DNA of 11,777 bases. Origin: an uncultured Muribaculaceae bacterium. GTDB taxonomy: Bacteria; Bacteroidota; Bacteroidia; Bacteroidales; Muribaculaceae. The notes beneath the pieces are model-generated. The model had not been told where the DNA came from. It ran no database searches and worked only from the letters and a program-made list of their open reading frames with translations. The stretch covers positions 1 to 11,777 of the forward strand of contig CAJUIJ010000074.1 in assembly GCA_910586175.1 (NCBI GenBank). The letters run 5' to 3'. How positions within the stretch are numbered: the stretch's first letter is position 1; each line of letters starts with the position of its first letter. A program made the position numbers and the translations under genes. Positions 1-6,501 of this stretch are shown piece after piece.

Positions 1-30
1 GTCGCTAACAAGAAGAAAGCTACTAAATAA
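1..30 (+). CDS. rpsM: 30S ribosomal protein S13, C-terminal end (partial)
   Basis: Only the last nine codons and the stop are present, encoding VANKKKATK. A lysine-rich end of this kind is typical of bacterial S13, which sits at the head of the 30S subunit and contacts tRNA and the 50S bridge. The assignment rests mainly on position: the frame closes 11 nt before rpsK, and rpsM-rpsK-rpsD-rpoA-rplQ is the usual order in Bacteroidota. The rest of the gene lies to the left of the window. Confidence 0.8.
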   Translation, partial: VANKKKATK

Positions 31-41
31 TAAAATAAAGT

Positions 42-431
42 ATGGCAAAAAAGACAGTCGCAGCAAAGAAGAGGAATGTCAAGGTTGGTGCAAGTGGCCA
101 GCTTCATGTGCATAGCTCTTTCAACAACATCATTGTGTGTCTTGCCAACGATGAGGGTCAGGTGATTTCCTGGTCGTCTGCCGGCAAGATGGGCTTTAGA
201 GGCTCAAAGAAGAACACACCCTACGCAGCCCAGATGGCAGCTCAGGATTGCGCTAAAGTGGCGTATGACCTGGGATTGCGCAAGGTCAAGGCTTATGTGA
301 AGGGTCCGGGCAACGGCCGTGAGGCCGCTATCCGCTTCGTGCATCAGAGCGGCATCGAGGTCACAGAGATTGTTGACGTTACTCCGCTTCCGCACAATGG
401 TTGCCGTCCGCCGAAGAGAAGAAGAGTCTAA
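42..431 (+). CDS. rpsK: 30S ribosomal protein S11
   Basis: The 129-residue product is S11 over its whole length and has the usual size. S11 is a platform protein of the small subunit that helps shape the mRNA exit region near the Shine-Dalgarno helix. Family signatures are visible: the lysine-rich N-terminus, HVHSSFNNIIV at about 22-32, the SAGKMGFRGSKKNTPYAAQ stretch at about 46-64, the KGPGNGREAAIR segment at about 87-98, and the C-terminal TPLPHNGCRPPKRRRV. It starts 11 nt after rpsM and is surely cotranscribed with it. The gene is followed by an unusually long gap of 177 nt before rpsD. Confidence 0.98.
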   Translation: MAKKTVAAKKRNVKVGASGQLHVHSSFNNIIVCLANDEGQVISWSSAGKMGFRGSKKNTPYAAQMAAQDCAKVAYDLGLRKVKAYVKGPGNGREAAIRFVHQSGIEVTEIVDVTPLPHNGCRPPKRRRV

Positions 432-608
432 TCGGAAGTTGGCAAGAGCCTAATCGGAATATAAATCATAACATAACAGATAAATTCTGAACTAAAGTCC
501 GAAATCAAGAATTGTCCTGAATGCGAATAGACCGTCTCATATCTACCTCTCGACGGTCGCGGCTGCGCTAAGGGACTTCTTTAGCGGATTTGCTAAAAGA
601 AAAAACAA
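432..608 (+). promoter_or_regulatory. rpsK-rpsD leader with alternative hairpins (candidate S4-type autoregulatory element)
   Basis: This 177-nt gap stands out in an operon whose other gaps are 8-15 nt. Hairpin 1 pairs GACCGTC (530-536) with GACGGTC (552-558), a perfect 7-bp stem with a 15-nt loop. Hairpin 2 pairs CGCTAA (566-571) with TTAGCG (581-586), extended by a G-U (572/580) and a G-C (573/579) pair. Hairpin 3 pairs TTTAGC (580-585) with GCTAAA (592-597), ending 11 nt before the rpsD ATG. Hairpins 2 and 3 share bases 580-586, so they cannot both form. In other phyla S4, the rpsD product, represses translation by binding leader RNA. That this leader does the same is inference. A 10-bp direct repeat, CTAATCGGAA, occurs at 428-437 and 450-459. 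Confidence 0.5.
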
Positions 609-1214
609 ATGGCAAGATACACAGGACCAAAGACCAAAATCGCGCGCAAGTTTGGCGAGCCTATCTTCGGTGAGGACAAGGTGTTTGCAAAACGCAACTA
701 TCCCCCGGGACAGCATGGCCAGAACCGCAGAAAGAAAACTTCTGAGTATGGCACTCAGTTGCGCGAAAAACAAAAAGCCAAATATACTTATGGTGTGCTG
801 GAACGTCAGTTCCGCAACCTCTTCGAGAAAGCTGAACGCACCAAGGGTATTACCGGTGAGGTGCTTCTCCAGCTTCTCGAGAGCCGTCTCGACAATGTGG
901 TGTACCGTCTGGGTCTCGCTCCCACACGCCCCGCAGCCCGTCAGCTTGTGCTTCACAAACATATCAACGTGAACGGTAAGACCGTCAATGTGCCCTCTTA
1001 TCGCGTTATGCCCGGTGATGTGGTCAGTGTGCGTGAGAAAGCTAAATCACTCGAGGTGATTACTGACTCTGTGGCAGGTTTCAACCATAGCAAATATCCC
1101 TGGATCGAGTGGGACGCTTCTATCATGGGTGGCAAGTTCCTTCACATGCCGCAGCGTGAGGACATCCCCGAGACTATCAAAGAGCAGCTTATAGTCGAGC
1201 TCTATTCTAAATAA
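609..1214 (+). CDS. rpsD: 30S ribosomal protein S4
   Basis: This 201-residue protein is S4, a primary 16S rRNA binder that nucleates assembly of the 30S body and helps keep decoding accurate. It begins MARYTGPKTKIARKFGE, then has the basic YPPGQHGQNRRKKTSEYG segment (about 31-48) and an S4 RNA-binding fold at about 92-155 (SRLDNVVYRLGLAPTRPAARQLVLHKHINVNGK). The four N-terminal zinc cysteines of some S4 proteins are absent, so it is a zinc-free form. The ATG at 609 is supported by full-length agreement with the family. In several phyla S4 also represses its own operon, which makes the structured leader just upstream notable. rpoA follows after 15 nt. Confidence 0.98.
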   Translation: MARYTGPKTKIARKFGEPIFGEDKVFAKRNYPPGQHGQNRRKKTSEYGTQLREKQKAKYTYGVLERQFRNLFEKAERTKGITGEVLLQLLESRLDNVVYRLGLAPTRPAARQLVLHKHINVNGKTVNVPSYRVMPGDVVSVREKAKSLEVITDSVAGFNHSKYPWIEWDASIMGGKFLHMPQREDIPETIKEQLIVELYSK

Positions 1215-1229
1215 TAAACTCTAAGACCC

Positions 1230-2228
1230 ATGCCAATTTTAGCATTTCAGAAACCCGACAAGGTCATAATGCTTGAAGATGAGAACTCTTTCGGCAAGTT
1301 TGAGTTCCGTCCGCTCGAGCCGGGTTATGGCCAGACAATCGGTAATGCGCTGAGACGCATCCTGCTCTCTTCGCTTTCCGGTTTCGCCATCAACTCGATC
1401 CGTATCAACGGCGTTGCACATGAGCTGGACACTATCGAGGGTGTGAAGGAGGATGTAACCAACATTATCCTCAACCTCAAGCAAATTCGCTTCAAACAGC
1501 TGACCGAAGACCATAATGCCGAGACAGCCTCGGTGCAGGTGAAGGGCACAGATGTGTTTACGGCTGGTGACTTAGGCAAGGCCCTCAGTGGTTTCAAGGT
1601 TCTAAATCCTGACTTGGTGATTTGTCACCTCGACCCCGACTACGGCTTCGAGATGGAGTATTCCATCAACAAGGGTCGTGGCTGGGTGCCGGCTGACGAA
1701 AACCGTGAGATGCTCGCCGGCGCCAGCGCCGACACGATCGCTATCGACTCAATTTATACTCCCATCAAAAATGTGAAGTATGCTGTCGAGAACTTCCGTG
1801 TGGAGCAGAAAACCGACTATGAGAAGCTGATTATCGAAGTCACAACCGACGGTTCGATCCAGCCGAAAGATGCCCTTAAGGAGGCTGCCAAAATCCTTAT
1901 CCAGCATTTCATGATGTTCAGCGACGAGAAAATCACTCTCGAAACGCCGACCGAAGATGTGCCTGAGGAATTTGATGAGGAAGTGCTCCACATGCGCCAG
2001 CTTCTCAAGAGCAAGCTCGTGGATCTCGACCTCTCGGTGAGAGCCTTGAACTGTCTGAAGAGCGCCGAGGTGGAAACTCTTGGCGAACTCGTGGTCTTCA
2101 ATAAGAATGACCTGCTCAAATTCAGAAACTTTGGAAAGAAGTCTCTCTCCGAGCTCGATGAACTCCTTGAGAAGTACAATCTTTCCTTTGGAATGGATAT
2201 TTCGAAATATAAATTAGACAAAGACTAA
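1230..2228 (+). CDS. rpoA: DNA-directed RNA polymerase subunit alpha
   Basis: The 332-residue product is the alpha subunit, whose dimer is the scaffold on which beta and beta-prime assemble. The N-terminal domain (about 1-235) shows GNALRRILLSSLSGFAI at 38-54 and the VKEDVTNIILNLKQIRF segment at about 72-88, both assembly signatures. An acidic linker (about 238-255) leads to the C-terminal domain (about 265-322). There LDLSVRALNCLKSAEVETLGEL and the helix-hairpin-helix-like FRNFGKKSLSELDELL are seen, including R271, N274, C275 and K277, equivalent to residues that contact UP-element DNA. It lies 15 nt after rpsD and 8 nt before rplQ, consistent with a single transcript. Confidence 0.99.
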   Translation: MPILAFQKPDKVIMLEDENSFGKFEFRPLEPGYGQTIGNALRRILLSSLSGFAINSIRINGVAHELDTIEGVKEDVTNIILNLKQIRFKQLTEDHNAETASVQVKGTDVFTAGDLGKALSGFKVLNPDLVICHLDPDYGFEMEYSINKGRGWVPADENREMLAGASADTIAIDSIYTPIKNVKYAVENFRVEQKTDYEKLIIEVTTDGSIQPKDALKEAAKILIQHFMMFSDEKITLETPTEDVPEEFDEEVLHMRQLLKSKLVDLDLSVRALNCLKSAEVETLGELVVFNKNDLLKFRNFGKKSLSELDELLEKYNLSFGMDISKYKLDKD

Positions 2229-2236
2229 ACCGCACA

Positions 2237-2731
2237 ATGAGACATAATAAGAAATTCAATCACTTGAGCCGTAAGAAAGGCCACCGCGAGGCCCTTCTTG
2301 CCAACCTGACGATTTCTCTCATCGAGCATAAGAGAATCTTCACCACTCTGGCAAAGGCCAAGGCATTGCGCGTCTATGCCGAGCCGCTCATCACTCGCTC
2401 GAAAAAAGACGACACTGCAAACCGTCGCCTCGTGTTCAGCTATCTCCAGAATAAGGAGGCTGTGAAGGAACTCTTCGGAGTTATTTCAGAGAAGGTTGCC
2501 AATCGCCCCGGTGGATACCTGCGCATCATCAAGACCGGTCATCGCCTCGGCGACAACGCTGAGATGGCTATGATCGAGCTTGTAGACTTCAACGAGACTG
2601 CTCTTGAAGATGCAGGCAAGAAGAAGAGTGCACGCACTCGCCGCTCACGCAGCAAGAAGGCTGCTGAGGCTCCCGCAACAGAAGCCGCTGCAACAGAAGC
2701 TCCCGCAGCTGAGGCTCCTGCAGCTGAGTAA
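2237..2731 (+). CDS. rplQ: 50S ribosomal protein L17 with Ala/Pro/Glu-rich tail
   Basis: Residues 1 to about 120 are the L17 core (MRHNKKFNHLSRKKGHREALLANL, then KAKALRVYAEPLITRSKKD and NRPGGYLRIIKTGHRLGDNAEMA). L17 lies near the peptide exit tunnel of the 50S subunit. A tail follows that bacterial L17 of about 120-130 residues usually lacks: a basic stretch (KKKSARTRRSRSKK, 128-141) and then a low-complexity run of A, E, P and T to residue 164. Such tails are, to my knowledge, common on Bacteroidota L17. The tail is encoded by imperfect GCTGAGGCTCC-type DNA repeats, so its length may vary between strains. It starts 8 nt after rpoA and is the last gene before the operon terminator. Confidence 0.97.
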   Translation: MRHNKKFNHLSRKKGHREALLANLTISLIEHKRIFTTLAKAKALRVYAEPLITRSKKDDTANRRLVFSYLQNKEAVKELFGVISEKVANRPGGYLRIIKTGHRLGDNAEMAMIELVDFNETALEDAGKKKSARTRRSRSKKAAEAPATEAAATEAPAAEAPAAE

Positions 2732-2769
2732 TCAGCATCATATCAGAGTTAGCATTACTCGCAATATCG

Positions 2770-2804
2770 AGAGAGCGTGGTCAATCCACGCTCTCTTATT
2801 TTTT
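2770..2804 (+). terminator. Intrinsic terminator of the ribosomal protein/rpoA operon
   Basis: GAGAGCGTGG (2771-2780) pairs perfectly with CCACGCTCTC (2786-2795) around a 5-nt loop, and an A-T pair (2770/2796) extends the stem. A T-rich tract (TTATTTTTT) runs from 2796 to 2804. It lies 38 nt after the rplQ stop and is a textbook rho-independent terminator. Confidence 0.93.
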
Positions 2805-2831
2805 ACGGCGTATAATAAGTTTACGAAATCT

Positions 2832-2926
2832 ATTGATCTATCAATTTTATACTGTTCGGGTAGTATTTAATTGGAGATATGGCTAATTAGGGTCTATTTA
2901 GGTAAAAGATGTTAAGAAACACATCT
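2832..2926. promoter_or_regulatory. Three small dyads upstream of the GLUG/amylase promoter (possible operators)
   Basis: Three short inverted repeats lie between the operon terminator and the putative promoter: ATTGAT/ATCAAT (2832-2837 and 2840-2845), ATACT/AGTAT (2849-2853 and 2862-2866) and AGATGT/ACATCT (2907-2912 and 2921-2926). The last sits just upstream of the -33 element. Any could be a regulator site for the glucan locus, but dyads this short also arise by chance in AT-rich DNA and no known operator consensus was recognised. Confidence 0.25.
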
Positions 2927-2937
2927 GCATGGCGTAG

Positions 2938-2963
2938 TTTGTGGCAAATTTTTGTTAATTTTG
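2938..2963 (+). promoter_or_regulatory. Putative Bacteroidota-type promoter for the GLUG/amylase unit
   Basis: TAATTTTG at 2956-2963 matches the Bacteroidota -7 consensus TAnnTTTG. TTTG at 2938-2941 could be the -33 element, but the 14-nt gap is shorter than the usual roughly 19-20 nt. Initiation near 2970 would leave a leader of about 35 nt before the ATG at 3005. The site lies in the only non-coding stretch between the rplQ terminator and the new unit. Confidence 0.5.
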
Positions 2964-3004
2964 CCGATATAGTTTTTCGAAAGCCAATTTAATCTATATC
3001 ATCA

Positions 3005-4621
3005 ATGAAAAAGTTTCTTTTCGCACTGCTGGCGTTAGTTGTGCCAGTGGCGGCGTGGGCAGATGGCCATCAGGCCTCAATCACGTCAAATCCATCGCCG
3101 GCAGTCTCCAACAAACCGTTGGAAATCAAAATTCAGACAACAGACCTCGGTTCGGATGTCTATTGTTACACCTGGTGTCAGGAAATGGAAGGTGGCCCTA
3201 TGGCACCCTATGGTTGGGATGATGTGAATGCCGAACGATTCCGCATGGCAGGTTCGGGGGGTTCCTACACTTTCTCGGTAAGCAATATCAAGGAGTTTTA
3301 TGGCTTGAACGATGCGCAGCTCGCATCGCTCACCAAGCTCGGTTTTATTGCCAAGACTAAGAGCGGCAACCAAACTGCCGACTGCTTTGTGGAGGTAGTG
3401 CAGGGCCCGACAAGTCTTTATTCTGGCGGCGAAGGCACAATCTCTTCACCATACATTATCGCAAAAAGTGAAGATCTGCAATATCTTGCCGATACTCCGG
3501 CAGATTGGGGCAACGGTGTATGTTTCAAACTTGATGCCGACATCAGTGCTTCATCCTTGAAGTCTACAATCGGCACAATGGCGACACCGTTTTCAGGCAC
3601 GTTCGACGGTAATGGCCATTGCATCACCTCGCTTAGCCTTAATGGCTCCACGGTAGGTTCTGCCACCGGCCTTTTCGGTAAGATAGAGGGTGCCGACATT
3701 CATGATTTGGGTATAGCCGGAGCGAATGTGAAGGGTGCTACATTCACCGGAATCCTCGTGGGCTACGCATCTTCAGGCACAGTGAGCCGTTGCTACACTA
3801 TGGGTACAGTTTCAGGTAGCTCAATCTGTGTGGGTGGACTTGCAGGTGAGAACGTTGCAGCCACTATCACCGATTGCTATTCGGGTGTTTCGGTGAGTAA
3901 TCCATCTGATTATGCCACAGGTGGTCTCGTAGGCAAGAACTCCGGCACAATCAAGAATACCTATGCCGCCGGCGCAATTACCGGTTACGATTATGTGGGA
4001 GGTGTAGCAGGTGCTAACTATGGTGCTATCTCATATTCATTGGCGGTAAACGAAACAGTGTCTTCGGCTCGCAACTTTGCCGCCCGTTTCGGAGGTAATG
4101 CCAATGCCCGAAACAACTCTCTCAATAACGTCAGCTGGAAGGATATTGACAATGCCTCGGCTTCATGGACACAGCATGGTGACCATGCGGTGTCGCATAC
4201 GGCAGCAGACATTGTGGATGCCACATGCTTCAACGATATGTTGAAATGGGATTTCAACTCCATATGGGAATGGCAATATGATGGCAAACGTAATTGGCCT
4301 GCTCTTCGCAATGTGAGTGGTCAGTCTCGTCCGATTTGCGATAGGCTCTATGAGAGTCTTTCAGGCGTTGTGGGTGTAATTGATAATATCATGGTGAGTG
4401 TGACACCCAATCCTACTTACGGGCAGATTAATGTATATGCCGGTGAGGGTATTCTCTCATGCAGTGTGTGGACACTCGATGGCGGTAATGTGCTTGATTT
4501 AAATATTGGTGGAGAGGAAAGTGCACGGCTCGATCTCTCTCAAGCCGCTCCGGGCATATGCCTGCTTCGTGTCACGACAGTATCGGGTAATGTATCAACA
4601 TTCAAGATTCTAAAGAAATAA
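3005..4621 (+). CDS. Secreted GLUG-repeat protein with T9SS type A sorting domain
   Basis: The 538-residue protein begins with a signal peptide (MKKFLFALLALVVPVAAWA, likely cut before D20). Residues about 22-132 look like a beta-sandwich module with exposed aromatics (VYCYTW, APYGW). They resemble the glycan-side modules of Bacteroidota polysaccharide-use proteins, but I cannot name the family firmly. Residues about 140-210 lead into four or five GLUG-type repeats (about 221-355: TGLFGKIEGA, TGILVGYASSG, VGGLAGENVAATI, TGGLVGKNSGTI, VGGVAGANYGAI). The C-terminal domain (about 458-538) has the type A T9SS pattern: TPNPTYGQINVY, an LDGG turn, LDLSQAAPGICLLRV and a basic end. It should therefore cross the outer membrane by the T9SS. 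The amylase gene follows after 6 nt, so a role in binding alpha-glucan at the cell surface is a reasonable inference. Confidence 0.85.
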   Translation: MKKFLFALLALVVPVAAWADGHQASITSNPSPAVSNKPLEIKIQTTDLGSDVYCYTWCQEMEGGPMAPYGWDDVNAERFRMAGSGGSYTFSVSNIKEFYGLNDAQLASLTKLGFIAKTKSGNQTADCFVEVVQGPTSLYSGGEGTISSPYIIAKSEDLQYLADTPADWGNGVCFKLDADISASSLKSTIGTMATPFSGTFDGNGHCITSLSLNGSTVGSATGLFGKIEGADIHDLGIAGANVKGATFTGILVGYASSGTVSRCYTMGTVSGSSICVGGLAGENVAATITDCYSGVSVSNPSDYATGGLVGKNSGTIKNTYAAGAITGYDYVGGVAGANYGAISYSLAVNETVSSARNFAARFGGNANARNNSLNNVSWKDIDNASASWTQHGDHAVSHTAADIVDATCFNDMLKWDFNSIWEWQYDGKRNWPALRNVSGQSRPICDRLYESLSGVVGVIDNIMVSVTPNPTYGQINVYAGEGILSCSVWTLDGGNVLDLNIGGEESARLDLSQAAPGICLLRVTTVSGNVSTFKILKK

Positions 4622-4627
4622 AACGCC

Positions 4628-6382
4628 ATGAAAACATCAGCAAAAACATTTATAAGAAACATCGGTGTGACATGTGCGCTCGGCGCCATGGCTGTCACCG
4701 GTTGCGGCATATATGCCACCGCTGCCGTGAATAGCGGCAATGCAACTCTCGAACGTCTCGAGATTAAAGTGGATGGACGCAATGTAGTGTCCGGCTTCAA
4801 CAGCGCCACCAAGACATATGAGATCACTCTCGACAACACCGGGGAGGCAACCCTCTCAGCTGTGCCTGTAGCATCAGACGCAACGGTCGATATCAACGTA
4901 AATGGCAAGACACTCACCAACCATTCGCTCACCACACTCACGCGGGGTGAAAATAAGGTGATCTACACCGTAAAGAGCGGCAACGCCACCGAGATATATA
5001 CCGTAACGCTGACAGGCAAGGTGCCGGATCCGGTATATACACTCACCGACGACCAGCGCGAACTCTCCATCTATCAGATTATGGTCGGTTCGTTCCAGCA
5101 CGGTGACGGCGGTGCATCGGGTTATAACGACATGTGGGGTCCTGAAGGTCATCGCAAGAATGGTAACCTCAAGGGTATCATCAACGCCCTCGACTATATC
5201 AAGGAACTCGGCATGAACGCCATCTGGATGACTCCGATATTCGACTCCACCAACGGTCAGGGAGGCGAGAAACTACAGGCTACCGGCTATTTCTGCACCA
5301 ACTACTTCAAGGTAGACCCGAAATTTGGCACAGAGGCGGAATTTGATGAGCTTATACGTGAGGCTCACGCACGCGGCATATACGTGATTCTTGACGGTGT
5401 GTTCGGACACCATGGCGGCGTGAATCAGGCATCGCCCGGCGGCAAATATATCTCTACAGGAGATAACGTGCAGAACGTGCGCGGCACCGAGGCCGGCAAC
5501 ATCATTTTCCCCGGTTCGCTCGAATACTTCAAGGAGGTGGTGCGCTATTGGATGAACCGTGGTGTGGATGGCTGGCGTCTCGATCAGTGCTATCAGGTAT
5601 ATCAGGGTGGACATAACTATTGGAACGATCTCCGCAAGGAAGTGGAGGCAGTGGCTGCCGAACGCCGTGGCCGTGGCGAAGAGTGGGGTACACTCGGCTA
5701 TATGGTGGGTGAGGACTGGACCAGCGCAGGCAATATCACCGTGACTCAGCAGGATGGTCTTAAGAGCGTGATGGACTTCGATGGCAAGGATAACCTCGTA
5801 GGTCTCAACTCAGGTGTAGGCTCCATAGGTTGGTTCCTCTCGAGCGATGCACAGGCTCGCGGTTATCGCGACAATGGCGTATGGCCTACAATCTTCCTCA
5901 GCAACCACGACACGTCGCGCGTGGGAGACTTTGTGGATGTTAACAGCCGTCCCGAAGAGCTTATGGCACGTCATGCTGCAGTGGCTGCATACTCAGGTCC
6001 GACATGTACATATTACGGTGATGAGATCGGCGACAAGAGCGGCAATGGCAACCCCGACAACAAGGCCCGTACATCAGGCCGTATAAGCGGTTTCAACAGC
6101 AATGAGCAGCGTGTGCACGACTACGTGGCCAAGGTGTTCAACGCCCGTAAGGAGAACCCCGCACTCTGGCGAGGCACGGTGGAGCGCCGCCAGGATGGCA
6201 ACGATGTGGAGATCATCACCAAGACTGACTCTCAGACCGGCAATAAGGTGATATGTATCTTCTCGCAGAAAAACACGAGCGTCAGCATCGGTGGCACCGG
6301 CGTAGACCTCATCAACGGCGGTAACGTATCAGGCTCAGTGAGCGTAAGCGCATGGATCCCGGCATTCATCAAGATGAACTGA
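4628..6382 (+). CDS. GH13 alpha-amylase family enzyme with N-terminal cadherin-like domain
   Basis: The 584-residue protein probably hydrolyses alpha-1,4-glucosidic bonds in starch or maltodextrin outside the cytoplasm. It starts with an export signal. VTGC at 23-26 fits a lipobox, so it may be a lipoprotein anchored at C26. Residues about 38-130 match a cadherin-like beta-sandwich (LERLEIKVDG, FNSATKTYEITL, LTRGENKVIYTV, YTVTLTG). The catalytic barrel runs from about 145. All four GH13 regions are present: DGVFGHH (256-262), GWRLDQ with nucleophile D319, GED with acid/base E362, and SNHD with transition-state stabiliser D428. A short C-terminal beta domain ends the protein, and no T9SS domain is seen. 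It lies 6 nt after the GLUG gene. Exact specificity (alpha-amylase, neopullulanase or other) cannot be read by eye. Confidence 0.93.
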   Translation: MKTSAKTFIRNIGVTCALGAMAVTGCGIYATAAVNSGNATLERLEIKVDGRNVVSGFNSATKTYEITLDNTGEATLSAVPVASDATVDINVNGKTLTNHSLTTLTRGENKVIYTVKSGNATEIYTVTLTGKVPDPVYTLTDDQRELSIYQIMVGSFQHGDGGASGYNDMWGPEGHRKNGNLKGIINALDYIKELGMNAIWMTPIFDSTNGQGGEKLQATGYFCTNYFKVDPKFGTEAEFDELIREAHARGIYVILDGVFGHHGGVNQASPGGKYISTGDNVQNVRGTEAGNIIFPGSLEYFKEVVRYWMNRGVDGWRLDQCYQVYQGGHNYWNDLRKEVEAVAAERRGRGEEWGTLGYMVGEDWTSAGNITVTQQDGLKSVMDFDGKDNLVGLNSGVGSIGWFLSSDAQARGYRDNGVWPTIFLSNHDTSRVGDFVDVNSRPEELMARHAAVAAYSGPTCTYYGDEIGDKSGNGNPDNKARTSGRISGFNSNEQRVHDYVAKVFNARKENPALWRGTVERRQDGNDVEIITKTDSQTGNKVICIFSQKNTSVSIGGTGVDLINGGNVSGSVSVSAWIPAFIKMN

Positions 6383-6422
6383 GAATAACCCGTACAGACG
6401 ATAAACGCAATTCATAAGCGTT

Positions 6423-6456
6423 GCGGCCCGCTCCTTCATGGTGTGGGCCGCTTTGT
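6423..6456 (+). terminator. Probable terminator after the amylase gene
   Basis: GCGGCCC (6423-6429) pairs with GGGCCGC (6445-6451). A G-U (6430/6444) and a C-G (6431/6443) pair extend the stem to 9 bp. The tract after it (TTTGTT) is only moderately T-rich. It lies 41 nt after the amylase stop, in the gap between convergent genes, and may also stop transcripts from the opposing cardiolipin synthase gene. A weaker 5-bp hairpin, AACGC/GCGTT (6404-6408 and 6418-6422), directly precedes it. Confidence 0.7.
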
Positions 6457-6501
6457 TATAAATTGTAATGTGATGTGTAGAGGGGTAGGTGTCGGAGTGT
6501 A

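Noticed and set aside
543..962. 139-codon open frame on the - strand across the rpsD leader and gene
   Set aside because: It is antisense to rpsD, whose product is certain, and its translation looks like a reversed-frame artefact with no recognisable domain.
2604..2870. 88-codon + strand frame overlapping the rplQ tail and terminator
   Set aside because: It arises from the repeat-rich tail in another frame and runs through a strong terminator; nothing supports it as a gene.
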